Assembly: GCA_009937615.1 (NCBI GenBank)
Contig: JAACFB010000008.1
Span: 29,432 to 93,431, forward strand
Reading direction: 5' to 3'
Length of the DNA: 64,000 bases
Origin: Gammaproteobacteria bacterium
GTDB lineage: Bacteria; Pseudomonadota; Gammaproteobacteria; Steroidobacterales; Woeseiaceae
The notes below the pieces were generated by a model. It was not told the origin of the DNA. It was given only the letters and a program-made list of their open reading frames with translations, and did no database searches. The position numbers and the translations under genes are program-made. This document shows positions 7,559 to 16,984 of this stretch, in pieces (within the stretch, counting starts at the first letter, position 1; each line of letters opens with the position of its first letter).

Positions 7559-9979
7559 ATGATGACGAGTAGATATTTGGCGCTCTGGACCGGTATCGCA
7601 GTCGTTGCGTACAGCAGCCTGTGTGGTGCGCAGCGTCAACCCGATCATTCTCAATACGGCGAAACCCTCAATCAGTACTGCGTTACCTGCCATAACAGCG
7701 CGCTCATGATTGCCGGACTGTCGCTGCACGATATCGACATTGGCAACGTCAGTGGCAGCGCGGATACCTGGGAAAAGGTTCTGCGCAAGCTGCGCGCCAG
7801 GGCGATGCCGCCTGAAGGCGTCCCGCGGCCGCCTGACGCCACTTACGCATCGATCGCGGGCTACCTCGAGTCCGAGTTGAACCGGAGCGCCCGGGAGAAT
7901 CCGAAGCCGGGCCGGCCGTCGATTCGCCGTCTAAACCGAACGGAATACGTGAATTCGATAAGAGAGTTACTCTCCATCGACGTAGACGGGAACACATTGC
8001 TCCCGCCCGACGATGCGATGTTCGGCTTCGACAATATCGGGACTGTACTGACTCTGTCACCATTACTGATCGAGCGTTACATTGCCGCAGCTCGCAAGGT
8101 AAGGCTGCAGGCGTTGGGAAGCCCCGACATCGACGCAAAATACGAGTATTACAGCGTCCCGGAAGGGCTGCTGCAGAACGATCGCATGGGCGAAGACCTG
8201 CCCTTCGGATCCCGAGGCGGCATCGCGGTTCGTCACCACTTTCCGATGGATGGCGAATACGTCATACAGCTCAGGCTGCAAAGAAACTATCGCGACTATA
8301 TTCGCGGAATGGTCAACAAAGAACATCAGCTCGATGTGCGAATGAACGACGCGCGTATCGCGCTTTTAACCATCGGCGGTGAGCGGCACGGCCGTTCGTC
8401 CGGGCTGTATTCGACGTCTGCACAAGGCGACGTCAGCCAGGAGGAGTACGAACGCTATGCAGACCAGGCGCTGGAGGTTCGCTTCTTTGCCAAGGCGGGT
8501 CAGCAGCTGATCACGGCGACCTTTCCAAAAGAGACCGTCATAGCGGAGGGCCCGCTCTACCCGGAACACACGGTCTATGACTACACCCAGTACAAGGGAG
8601 GCAGTCCTGGACTACGGACGCTTGCGATCGGCGGTCCGTTTGATGCACGCGGTCCCGGCGAAACGGCCAGTCGTGCGAAGGTCCTGATCTGTCGGCCGAC
8701 CCCCGAAAATGACGAGGCCTGTGCCCGACGCATCCTCACACGGCTCGCGCGCAGCGCCTATCGCCGACCCCCAACAGCAAAAGAGCTCGGCGTGCTGCTG
8801 GAGTTCTACAGAGAAGGGCAGAGCACGAGTGATTTTGAAGCGGGCATCGGCCTGGCCCTGGAGCGCATACTGGCCGGGCCGGAATTTCTGTTCATTACCG
8901 AAACTGTGCCGAAGGACGCGGAGCCAGGCGAGCTGTATCAGCTGTCGGATCTCGAGCTGGCCAGCCGCCTGTCCTTTTTTCTCTGGAGCCAGATCCCTGA
9001 TGACGAGCTCTTGAGCGTTGCCGAAGCAGGGCATCTTCGGGACCCGGTCGTTTTGGAACAGCAGGTTCGCCGCATGCTCGGGGACCCCCGTTCCAGGGCG
9101 CTGGTAGAAAATTTCGCGGCGCAGTGGCTTACGCTCGGAAAGCTCAACGTGGCGGCGCCGGACACTGAAATCTTTCCTTATTTTGACGAAAATCTTAGGC
9201 AGGCCTTCAGGAAGGAAACCGAGTTGTTCATCGAGCACGTCCTTCGGCAGGAGCGTCCATTACTCGAACTCCTCACGGCGGACTACACGTTCGTCAACGA
9301 ACGTCTCGCGAGGCATTACCAGATACCAGGCGTTTACGGGAATCATTTCCGCAAGGTCACGCTGCCCGATGAGACCCGTGGCGGCCTGCTGGGGCAGGGC
9401 AGCATTCTTACGGTTACGTCCTATGCCAATCGCACCGCCCCGACAATTCGCGGCAAATGGATTCTGGAAAATATTCTCGGCACGCCTCCGCCTCCGCCTC
9501 CGGCGAATGTCCCGGGGCTCCGGGAAAAGAATGAAGATGGTGTCATACTGACCATGCGCGAGCGCATGGAACAGCATCGTGCAAACCCGGTCTGTGCCAG
9601 TTGTCACAAGGCGATGGACCCGTTGGGATTCGCGCTCGAAAACTATGACGCGATTGGCAAATGGCGAACGGTAGACGGAGCGTCCGCCGCGCGCATCGAT
9701 TCGACCGGCGCATTACCCGACGGCACTACGTTTGAAGGGCCGCTCGAATTGCGTGCCGTGCTGATGGAAAAACGCCAGGATGACTTCATTTACACTGCCG
9801 TCGAAAAACTACTTACCTATGCGCTTGGACGCGAGGTCGTGCATACGGACGCGCCGTTCATCCGCTCCATTATCCGCGAGGCAACTCCCGCGGAACATAG
9901 CTTGCCGTCTCTGATCATGGCGGTTGTATCGAGTACGCCGTATCAGATGAGGAGGGTATCGAACCGTGATGATATTTAA
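7559..9979 (+). CDS. DUF1592/DUF1588/DUF1585 cytochrome c-like protein (copy B)
   Basis: An 806-residue paralogue of the protein at 4944-7355, with the same module order. A signal peptide (LALWTGIAVVAYSSLCGA) precedes CVTCH at 41-45; the second haem-type motif CASCHKAMDPLGFALENYDA lies near the C-terminus. A Pro-rich linker (PPPPPPANVPGLRE) precedes the DUF1588 segment. I chose the ATG at 7559 because it starts directly before a signal peptide; an in-frame ATG at 7427 adds 44 residues with no family resemblance and lies upstream of a good -10 element. It is the first gene of the plus-strand trio and overlaps the next gene by 14 bases. Two probable haem sites suggest an extracytoplasmic electron-transfer role (inference). 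Confidence 0.85.
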   Translation: MMTSRYLALWTGIAVVAYSSLCGAQRQPDHSQYGETLNQYCVTCHNSALMIAGLSLHDIDIGNVSGSADTWEKVLRKLRARAMPPEGVPRPPDATYASIAGYLESELNRSARENPKPGRPSIRRLNRTEYVNSIRELLSIDVDGNTLLPPDDAMFGFDNIGTVLTLSPLLIERYIAAARKVRLQALGSPDIDAKYEYYSVPEGLLQNDRMGEDLPFGSRGGIAVRHHFPMDGEYVIQLRLQRNYRDYIRGMVNKEHQLDVRMNDARIALLTIGGERHGRSSGLYSTSAQGDVSQEEYERYADQALEVRFFAKAGQQLITATFPKETVIAEGPLYPEHTVYDYTQYKGGSPGLRTLAIGGPFDARGPGETASRAKVLICRPTPENDEACARRILTRLARSAYRRPPTAKELGVLLEFYREGQSTSDFEAGIGLALERILAGPEFLFITETVPKDAEPGELYQLSDLELASRLSFFLWSQIPDDELLSVAEAGHLRDPVVLEQQVRRMLGDPRSRALVENFAAQWLTLGKLNVAAPDTEIFPYFDENLRQAFRKETELFIEHVLRQERPLLELLTADYTFVNERLARHYQIPGVYGNHFRKVTLPDETRGGLLGQGSILTVTSYANRTAPTIRGKWILENILGTPPPPPPANVPGLREKNEDGVILTMRERMEQHRANPVCASCHKAMDPLGFALENYDAIGKWRTVDGASAARIDSTGALPDGTTFEGPLELRAVLMEKRQDDFIYTAVEKLLTYALGREVVHTDAPFIRSIIREATPAEHSLPSLIMAVVSSTPYQMRRVSNRDDI

Positions 9980-11300
9980 GAAATCCATTCCCCGCCGGAC
10001 GTTTTTGCGGGGTGCCGGGGCTGCGGTAGCGCTGCCGTTGCTGGATGCTATGTTTCCGGCACTCGCATCCGTCGAGGGTTCGTCGGTTCCGCGCAGGTTT
10101 TCGATTGTCTATGCTCCGAACGGAATGAACATGGCGAAGTGGACACCCGCTGCTACGGGTAAGGCATTCGAGTTAACGCCTACGCTGCAACCGTTCGCAC
10201 CGTACAGGGAACAGATGCTGGTCGTGAGCGGGCTGGCGAATAAAGCGGGTTATCCGTTGCCCGGCGAGGGCGAATCGGCGCCGCATGAGCGAGCGGGGGG
10301 TGTTTTTCTAACCGGAGTCCATCCCAGGAGAGAAGGCCATACCGGCATTTCCATTGATCAGATTATTGCCAGGGAGCTCGGCAAGAAGACTCAGCTTGCG
10401 TCGCTGGAACTCGGACTGCACAGCAGCGACGCTGTTGGCCAGTGCGAAAAGGGTTGGAGCTGTGCCTATATCAACACGCTGTCATGGCGGAACCCGACCA
10501 CTCCGCTACCCATAGAAAACAGGCCACGAGCCGTTTTTGAGCGGCTCTTCGGCGAGAGCGCCGACCCGGCATTGCGAATGGAGCGCCTGCAAGATCAGAA
10601 AAGCATTCTCGATTCGGTTACCGATGCAGCGTCCGATCTGATGCGGACCGTAAGTTACGAGGACCGGGTCAGATTGTCCGAATATCTCGATGGCATGCGT
10701 GAGATCGAGCGCCGAATTCAGATGGCCGAACAGCAGTCCGACAAGGAGCTGCCGACGGCAAATCCGCCTACCGGTATTCCGAAAGAATTTTCGGAGCACC
10801 TCAAGCTGATGTTCGACCTCAATGTTCTGGCATTCCAGACGGACATGACGCGCATGACGACGCTGATGACCGGGCCGGAACAGAGTAATCGCACCTACCC
10901 CGAAATCGGTGTGCCTGACGTACACCACTCCCTGTCGCATCATCAGGGCAATCCGGTCAGTCTCGAGAAGCTGTACAAGATCAATCTGTACCATTCGGAG
11001 CTGATGACGTACTACCTGGACAGGCTGAGCTCAACGCCGGATTACGATGGTTCCCTGCTCGACAACATGATGATCATGTACGGCGGGTCTATCAGCGACG
11101 GCAACGATCATTTGCTTCAGGATTTGCCGATCCTGTTGCTCGGAGGCGGGTCCGGCAAGCTGCAGGGCGGGCGACACATTCGATTCAGTGACGATACTCC
11201 CGTGACTAACCTGTACCTGGCAATACTCGACAATCTCGACATCGAGCTAGAGCAGTTTGGCGACAGCACCGGGACACTGGATCTTGCTTCAATTGCTTGA
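9966..11300 (+). CDS. DUF1552 domain exported protein (copy B)
   Basis: A 444-residue paralogue of the protein at 3617-4957. Its Tat-like signal has PRRTFLRGAGAAVALP. Conserved blocks match copy A: YAPNGMNMAKW, GGVFLTGVHPRREG, NRTYPEIGVPDVHHSLSHHQ and MYGGSISDGNDH. The start is a GTG at 9966 (GGAGGG at 9951-9956) or the ATG directly after it at 9969; copy A uses ATG at the equivalent first position. The 14-base overlap with the DUF1592 stop is kept in both copies, which argues for coupled synthesis. Several conserved His and Asp residues (HHSLSHH, DGNDH) could bind metal, by analogy with the alkaline phosphatase/sulfatase superfamily. That is an inference. Confidence 0.85.
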   Translation: MMIFKKSIPRRTFLRGAGAAVALPLLDAMFPALASVEGSSVPRRFSIVYAPNGMNMAKWTPAATGKAFELTPTLQPFAPYREQMLVVSGLANKAGYPLPGEGESAPHERAGGVFLTGVHPRREGHTGISIDQIIARELGKKTQLASLELGLHSSDAVGQCEKGWSCAYINTLSWRNPTTPLPIENRPRAVFERLFGESADPALRMERLQDQKSILDSVTDAASDLMRTVSYEDRVRLSEYLDGMREIERRIQMAEQQSDKELPTANPPTGIPKEFSEHLKLMFDLNVLAFQTDMTRMTTLMTGPEQSNRTYPEIGVPDVHHSLSHHQGNPVSLEKLYKINLYHSELMTYYLDRLSSTPDYDGSLLDNMMIMYGGSISDGNDHLLQDLPILLLGGGSGKLQGGRHIRFSDDTPVTNLYLAILDNLDIELEQFGDSTGTLDLASIA

Positions 11301-11336
11301 AGGGAAAAATGCACAACGGCTTCTTCGGGGGAGAAC

Positions 11337-12938
11337 ATGAAACAGGACTTGCGTAGCAGCTTGATCGTCATTTTCCTGCTGGCGATGCCGTTAACGGTGG
11401 CCGCAACGGAAGACGCGCGGCTGATTGAAGCTGCCAAAGACGGTGATCGCGAGAAAGTGCTATTCCTGCTCGACTCTGCCGTGGACGTCAATGCTGCCAA
11501 GGCTGATGGTACATCGGCGCTTCACTATGCGGCGCATCGTGACGACCGCGAAATTGCAGGCGCCCTGATGCAATCCGGTGCGAACGCAAATGCAGCAAAT
11601 GACTATGGCGTCACGCCGCTGTCACTTGCCTGCACCAATCGCAGCGCTGACATGGTGGGCGCCCTGCTGGAAGGCGGGGCTGACCCGGACGCGAGACTAT
11701 GGAACGGTGAGTCCGTGTTGATGACCTGCGCCCGAACCGGCACGGCCGACGCGGTAATGGCGCTGCTCGTCGCCGGAGCAGATCCCAACGTTGCGGAGTC
11801 CAGCCAGGGCCAGACAGCGCTGATGTGGGCTGCCAACGGGGGACATTCTGACATTGTCCAGATGCTGATCGAGCACGGTGCGGACGTCGAGGCGACCACC
11901 AGCGCAACGGTCGACAGGGTGCCGAATACCTGCCGGATCTGCGAGTGGAAGCCGTCACCCGGAGGATTTACGGCGCTGATGTTTGCGGCCCGATCCGGCG
12001 ACCTGGAGACCGCCATGCTCCTGCTCGAAGCCGGAGCCGACATCGACGGGGCGACGGCGGAACACGGCAGTGCGCTGGTGGTTGCCAGCGCCAGCGGCCA
12101 TGAAGAACTGGCGCTGTTTCTGCTGGCCGAGGGTGCAAATCCCGAATTACGCGATGAAAATGGCGTGACGGCTCTTCATCATGCACACCAGAGTGGACTC
12201 GCCCGGATGCACGGCGTGACGTATGACCCGGTGTACCGCGTGCGGCCGAATAACATGCACAAGTTGGCCCGGGCACTGCTCGAGGGCGGCGCCGAGGCAA
12301 ACGTGCAGATCGCAAAGAGCTACAAGGTGGGGCCTGCGATCCGCAGCAGCTGTGAGAGCGTGTCGGACATGGTCGGCGCAACGCCCTTCTTCCTGGCAGC
12401 TATTTCGGCCGATACAACATTGCTGAATCTGTTGGCCGAGCACGGGGCCGATCCGGAGATCGGTACCAGCGATGGCACGACGCCGCTCATGGTTGCGGCG
12501 CGATCCGCCTGCACGGGACAAAATCAGGACGACAATCTCACCCTGGAAAAGAAAGAGCGGTCGCTGGTTGCCGTCAGGACGATCATCGAGATGGGGGTCG
12601 ATATCAACGCGGTCAATGCCGACGGCGAGACGGCCATGCACAAGGCCGCATTTTCCGGAGCTGATAACGTCGTACGCTACCTCGCCGACAGCGGTGCCGA
12701 AATTGACCTCAAGACCAAAAGCGGCGAGACCCCGTGGAGCATGGCATCCGGAATCAGCCCGTCCTTACAGGGTCGCGGCGAATACGGCCTGCACGAGAGC
12801 ACGGCAGCGCTGCTGATGACGCTCGGCGCGACAGCGATCACTCGAGAGGATATGAACGTGCCGGATGCCTACTCCAACTTCCTCGAGCGGGAGGTCAGCA
12901 TCGATTACGAGAGCCTTACGGCGCAGCCCGACCAATAA
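11337..12938 (+). CDS. Exported ankyrin repeat protein (copy B)
   Basis: A 533-residue paralogue of the protein at 2092-3600, with a signal peptide (LIVIFLLAMPLTVAAT) and about eleven ankyrin repeats. It keeps the non-repeat insert YDPVYRVRPNNMHKLARALL and the C-terminal block ETPWSMASGISPSLQGRG. Compared with copy A it has an extra loop of about 20 residues between repeats, containing a CxxC pair (TCRICEWKPSPGG). It starts 36 bases after the DUF1552 stop at 11300; the upstream sequence GGGGGAGAAC gives a good ribosome binding site. As the last gene of the plus-strand trio it probably acts with the two exported partner proteins. Confidence 0.8.
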   Translation: MKQDLRSSLIVIFLLAMPLTVAATEDARLIEAAKDGDREKVLFLLDSAVDVNAAKADGTSALHYAAHRDDREIAGALMQSGANANAANDYGVTPLSLACTNRSADMVGALLEGGADPDARLWNGESVLMTCARTGTADAVMALLVAGADPNVAESSQGQTALMWAANGGHSDIVQMLIEHGADVEATTSATVDRVPNTCRICEWKPSPGGFTALMFAARSGDLETAMLLLEAGADIDGATAEHGSALVVASASGHEELALFLLAEGANPELRDENGVTALHHAHQSGLARMHGVTYDPVYRVRPNNMHKLARALLEGGAEANVQIAKSYKVGPAIRSSCESVSDMVGATPFFLAAISADTTLLNLLAEHGADPEIGTSDGTTPLMVAARSACTGQNQDDNLTLEKKERSLVAVRTIIEMGVDINAVNADGETAMHKAAFSGADNVVRYLADSGAEIDLKTKSGETPWSMASGISPSLQGRGEYGLHESTAALLMTLGATAITREDMNVPDAYSNFLEREVSIDYESLTAQPDQ

Positions 12939-12959
12939 CTCGTGAGGCCTCGCGACGCG

Positions 12960-13880
12960 CTATAACTTCGTGGCGACGCGCGCGTCAACGGTTTTGCCGA
13001 TCCGGCTCTCGCGCCAGATGATCAGGAAGTTTGAGGCGATCACGATAGCGGCGCCGGCGAATACGGCGGGCAACGGCCATTCGTTCCAGATCATCCACCC
13101 GAACAATGTGGCCCAGACGATTCCGCTGTAATTGAACACCGTGACGATGGCGGCTGGAGCATTCTTGAAGGCCGTGGAGAGCAGCCACTGGGCCGCGGCG
13201 CCTGACAGGCCTACCCCGAACAGCAACGGTATTTCGGCGAGTGTGGGCCGGACCACGACAAAAGGCAGCGGCAACGCGGTGACGAGCGTCCCGATAACAA
13301 AAAAGTAAAAGGTCACGGTCTCCGGGCGCTCGTGGCCGCCGAGGTAGCGCAGCACGACCTGCAGACTGGCCTGCATGAAAGCGGCAACCATCGCTACCGC
13401 AATGCCCAATGCATATATATCACCGGTTGGCTTCAGCATGATGAGGACGCCCGAGAAGCCGACTATTACGGCTGTCCAACGGTAAGGGCCGACGCGCTCT
13501 TTCAGGAAAATCACGCCCAGCACCGGGATGAATAATGAGGAGGTGAACAGCAGCGCCGTCGTGTCCGCCATCGGCATGAGCGAGTAGGCGGCGAATGTCG
13601 TGACTATCGTGATAGAACCGAAGACAGCGCGCGACGCCACAAGAGCGGGCTTGCTGCGGATGACGAGAATGTCGCGATCGCCGAGGACAAAAACCATGAT
13701 GAGAAACGGTACGCTTGCGATCAGGTTGCGGTAGAAAGCAACCTCGATCACCGAATGGTTGACGCTTAATAGTTTGGCGAAAACGTTCATGACCGTGAAC
13801 ATGAAGAAAGCGCCCATCGCGGCCGACATACCAAGGACAACGCGCTCCTGGTGGGTTTTTTCTGATTGGTCTTGAGCCAT
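12960..13880 (-). CDS. EamA/DMT superfamily membrane transporter
   Basis: A 306-residue inner membrane protein with about ten hydrophobic segments arranged as two EamA halves. MSAAMGAFFMFTVMNVFAKL starts the first half, and VAMVAAFMQASLQVVLRYLGG begins the second. The family exports metabolites such as amino acids, their analogues, nucleosides or S-adenosylmethionine; the substrate cannot be told from sequence. The charged N-terminus (AQDQSEKTHQER) should be cytoplasmic. It is convergent with the ankyrin gene, with only 21 bases between them, and has no obvious operon partner. No strong ribosome binding site is visible before the ATG. Confidence 0.85.
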   Translation of the reverse strand: MAQDQSEKTHQERVVLGMSAAMGAFFMFTVMNVFAKLLSVNHSVIEVAFYRNLIASVPFLIMVFVLGDRDILVIRSKPALVASRAVFGSITIVTTFAAYSLMPMADTTALLFTSSLFIPVLGVIFLKERVGPYRWTAVIVGFSGVLIMLKPTGDIYALGIAVAMVAAFMQASLQVVLRYLGGHERPETVTFYFFVIGTLVTALPLPFVVVRPTLAEIPLLFGVGLSGAAAQWLLSTAFKNAPAAIVTVFNYSGIVWATLFGWMIWNEWPLPAVFAGAAIVIASNFLIIWRESRIGKTVDARVATKL

Positions 13881-14046
13881 CGGCGATGGTTTGCTCGTGT
13901 CGTTAACGCAGGGAGTCGACGTAGCCGACGGAGCACAGAGTTTATCGCTTACGGAATGCGAGGCGTCAATTATATTTGGGCGTACTGCTGCCGTCGCGGC
14001 GAAGCGTGCTGAGGCCGCTGTCGCATCGCGGCCAGGGGCTTTCCGA

Positions 14047-15087
14047 TCACGGCGCTTTGAGCAGGTCGTCCCAACGTCTTATGAGCAGGTTATTCTTGTA
14101 GCCGGGGACCTCGTATTGCCAGCCGGATAGCCGTGACATCAGGCGTTCGGCCTCGCCATCGGTGGCCGAGGCGCCTGCCTCTTGGTTCGCGCTGGCGTCA
14201 GCCGGATCCTCTCCGGACGCATCCGCCACAGAATTTACGGCAAAAGCCACCCACGACGTTTCGTCATCCGATGCCACGGCAGCCGTAATCTCGAGTCCGT
14301 CCCAGGTTCGGTAGACCACCGTCGTCTCGATCGGCGCCTCGACGTGCGCCCGCACATCCTGCAGATCCAGGTTGCTTAGTGCGCCGGCAATGCCGTTGCC
14401 GACGGAACTGTAGCTGAGCTCCCGGCCCTCGGGGATGTCGAGCACTGTGAAATCCGGCTCATCCTGCGAGCTTTTCCCGATCACGATCGATTCGCCGTCA
14501 GAATGCGTTATCGAGACGCTCTTGACGCGGTCTGCACTGATATCGATGACGCTGGACATCAGCCAGTCATTCGAGGATTGTGGAATCTCCGGGCTGCGAT
14601 CAATGAGATAACTTTCAGGCTTGCCCGGAATGCGCGCATAGCGGAAATCACGTTGTGCGGTGTTACCCAGGATTACGGCGTAGGAAAAGTCAGCTCCGGT
14701 GATCTCGACTTTGGAGCCTTGGCCTCCGTCGTCCGGGTCACCGACGCCCAGCCGGGCATAGTTTTCCGGGTTTGACGTCTTGTCTTCAACGATCCTGGCC
14801 TCGGATAGCGCGACGATCAATTGCCGGAGCTTGCCGACATCGGCCGCATAGTTGTTCTTCGAGGTGATGACCCAGGCATCCGCATCGCGTCGAATGGTCA
14901 ACGTCTCGATGCCATCCGGCAGGGCGATGCGGACTTCTGTAGCGCCGTTAGCCAGGTCTTCGAAACCCGGTAGCAACTGTCTTCCCGGATCCGTTACTGC
15001 ATCCTGGTCGCTGCTTTGCATGACGAGCATGAGCAATACGAGTCCGACCACGATGGCCGCGAGCAGCTGAATGGTCTTCCGGCTCAT
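14047..15087 (-). CDS. DUF4340 domain protein, ABC system accessory
   Basis: A 346-residue protein with one N-terminal transmembrane anchor (IQLLAAIVVGLVLLMLVMQS) and a large extracytoplasmic part matching DUF4340, which has repeated beta-rich modules (VRIALPDGIETLTIRRDADAWVI). It overlaps the GldG-like gene by four bases (ATGA), making it the last gene of the operon GldA-like, GldF-like, GldG-like, DUF4340. In other Proteobacteria DUF4340 proteins sit beside the same ABC genes, and a role as periplasmic partner of the exporter is likely but unproven. An Ala/Asp/Glu-rich linker lies near the C-terminus (EDPADASANQEAGASATDGE). Confidence 0.8.
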   Translation of the reverse strand: MSRKTIQLLAAIVVGLVLLMLVMQSSDQDAVTDPGRQLLPGFEDLANGATEVRIALPDGIETLTIRRDADAWVITSKNNYAADVGKLRQLIVALSEARIVEDKTSNPENYARLGVGDPDDGGQGSKVEITGADFSYAVILGNTAQRDFRYARIPGKPESYLIDRSPEIPQSSNDWLMSSVIDISADRVKSVSITHSDGESIVIGKSSQDEPDFTVLDIPEGRELSYSSVGNGIAGALSNLDLQDVRAHVEAPIETTVVYRTWDGLEITAAVASDDETSWVAFAVNSVADASGEDPADASANQEAGASATDGEAERLMSRLSGWQYEVPGYKNNLLIRRWDDLLKAP

Positions 15088-16982
15088 GACTGCACCTTCT
15101 GCCGGCGCCTCCAGGCTGCGAAGAGTATCGCAAACGTCAGCAGTACCGGAACGAGTCCGATGTTAATCGCCTTCAGCAGAGTGCCTAAATCTTCGATGTC
15201 TTTGTCGAGGCCGCGCTGTACTGCCCGAAGTTCCTTGCGTATCGATGCGCGCTGGTCGATAAAGCGATCGATCTCGGCCTGCTGCTCCTCCGTAAGCAGC
15301 AGGCTGCCGGAGTCTTCGCGTGAGGACTGCAGTTCGCCGAGCCGCATTTCGGTCTCGGCCAGTTCCTGTTGCAAACGCTGTTCGGTCTCGCGATAGCGCG
15401 CTTCAGCGCCGACACGCAGCTCATCGACCCGGGTAAACGGCCGTGAAAAACTGCCGCGACTGCGTACGGCGATGAGGTCCGTGCTGCCCGCGAGATTCTC
15501 CAACGCGTTGACGACGAATGCGCCGTTGCTGGCGAAAGCGGTCGCTATCTGCTGGCCGAAAAAGTTCTGGACCTGAACCCACATCGGGTCGCTGAGCAGG
15601 TCGACGTCGGCGACAACGATGAGGTTGACCGGCTCCGCGGATTCGTGCAGGTGTTCGCCGGCAGCCTCGCCCTTTTCCTCGTCTTCCGTGCCCACCGCAA
15701 CGGTCGGTTTTCCATCGGGGAATGCGCTCGATAACGTTCCACTGACCCGGCCCGCGATAATCAGTGGTTTGCCGCCCGCCGTAAAGCCGTCCTGCAAAGC
15801 GCCCGGATCCGGCAGGAACGCAAAGCGTGAGGCCGGCATCAGGGTCGACGCGAGGCTCGAGGTCAGTAAGGGTTCGAGCGTTGCGCTGTTGCCCTCGGCA
15901 AGCCGCAGCTGGCCAGGCATCGCGGAATTAATCACGTTGAGTTCTGCGGTGACGATATCCTCGGCGCTCATTTGAGCCGGCGTAATCCCCAGGTAGCCAT
16001 AATGCCGTGTGACACGGTTGCCGAAGCCCGTGTTGATCTGCAGCGCCAGCTGCGCGTCGGCGACGACGTCCGTGGTATCAAATTCGATACCCCATCCCTC
16101 GAACAGCAACGGCAGGTCGGAAGGCTGGGCTATCGGCGGCGAGCCCTCCGGCATGCCCTCGGTCGGAGCGGAGTCCGCAGCGGCCAGCGGGTCTACAAAG
16201 ATGAGCGCTTTGCCGCCACGCATCACGAACTGGTCGATCGCGTATTGCGTGGCATTCGACAGGTTCTTCGGTTGCACGATCCACAGCAAACTGATGTCGT
16301 CAGGGATCGTCGTGAAGGACGTGCCCAGGTCACGGATCTCGAATAACTGCTGCGCCTGCTGGTGCACAACCCACGCCGGCAGCATGCGTTGCGTCTGCGG
16401 ATCGAATTGCCCGGTCATCGGGATACCCGAGACGAGGCCGACGATACGGCGCTCCGGGTTTGCCAGCGTGCTGACGAGCTTGGCGAGATCGTATTCGAGG
16501 AACGCCTCTTTGTCCGGCTGGAAAAACGGAATTGTCTCCTCGTCGCCAACGCTGTTCGTGCCGGCGAGACCGATGTAGACCGGATCCGGTGCCGAGCCGA
16601 GCTGTACTCCCTGCAGGCCGAATTGCGAGGCCCGATCCTCCTCCTCGGAGAATGGCAAGGGATCAATGACGCTCAGACGCAGCTTGCCGCGGCTTGCGTC
16701 TTCGAACTCCTCGAGCATCTCGCGTACCCGATTGGCATAGTCGCGTAACGAGGGCAGACCCCCGGTCGCCTGGTTCGAGTAGTAGAAGTAGAGATTAACA
16801 GGCTCATCGATGTTCGCGAGTATTCGCTTGGTGCCGTCGGACAGCGTGTACAGGCCCTTCTCGGTCAGATCGATGCGCAGGCCTTTGAACAGCTGATTCG
16901 AGACGATCACCGCTACCACAAATGCGATCGCGAGCAGCACGAGACTCGATGCTCCAAGGCGTTGTTGTGATCGGGTGCTCAT
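15084..16982 (-). CDS. GldG-family ABC transporter auxiliary protein
   Basis: A 632-residue membrane-anchored protein. An N-terminal membrane segment (SSLVLLAIAFVVAVIVSNQL) is followed by RIDLTEKGLYTLSDGTKRIL, which is typical of GldG/DUF7088-type intra-membrane ABC components. A large extracytoplasmic domain follows, then a coiled coil of Glu/Gln/Arg-rich sequence near the C-terminus and a final membrane helix (LVPVLLTFAILFAAWRRRQK). I chose the ATG at 16982, two bases after the stop of the permease gene; the longer open frame to 17210 lies inside that gene and has no family resemblance. In Bacteroidetes the homologue serves gliding motility and secretion; here the substrate is unknown. Confidence 0.85.
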   Translation of the reverse strand: MSTRSQQRLGASSLVLLAIAFVVAVIVSNQLFKGLRIDLTEKGLYTLSDGTKRILANIDEPVNLYFYYSNQATGGLPSLRDYANRVREMLEEFEDASRGKLRLSVIDPLPFSEEEDRASQFGLQGVQLGSAPDPVYIGLAGTNSVGDEETIPFFQPDKEAFLEYDLAKLVSTLANPERRIVGLVSGIPMTGQFDPQTQRMLPAWVVHQQAQQLFEIRDLGTSFTTIPDDISLLWIVQPKNLSNATQYAIDQFVMRGGKALIFVDPLAAADSAPTEGMPEGSPPIAQPSDLPLLFEGWGIEFDTTDVVADAQLALQINTGFGNRVTRHYGYLGITPAQMSAEDIVTAELNVINSAMPGQLRLAEGNSATLEPLLTSSLASTLMPASRFAFLPDPGALQDGFTAGGKPLIIAGRVSGTLSSAFPDGKPTVAVGTEDEEKGEAAGEHLHESAEPVNLIVVADVDLLSDPMWVQVQNFFGQQIATAFASNGAFVVNALENLAGSTDLIAVRSRGSFSRPFTRVDELRVGAEARYRETEQRLQQELAETEMRLGELQSSREDSGSLLLTEEQQAEIDRFIDQRASIRKELRAVQRGLDKDIEDLGTLLKAINIGLVPVLLTFAILFAAWRRRQKVQS

Positions 16983-16984
16983 CG

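Larger units (their letters stand above)
2092..12938. repeat. Mirror-image duplicated gene block (DUF1592-DUF1552-ankyrin, two divergent copies)
   Basis: The genes at 7355-4944, 4957-3617 and 3600-2092 on the minus strand have clear paralogues in the same order on the plus strand at 7559-9979, 9966-11300 and 11337-12938. Each DUF1552 gene overlaps the end of its DUF1592 partner by 14 bases in an equivalent position. The protein pairs align along their whole length by eye but are clearly diverged, so this is an old duplication and not a recent DNA repeat. Confidence 0.85.

Noticed and set aside
9484..9502. Short repeat of CCG/CCT triplets
   Set aside because: It simply encodes the Pro run before the DUF1588 segment, a common feature of the family, and is mirrored in copy A.
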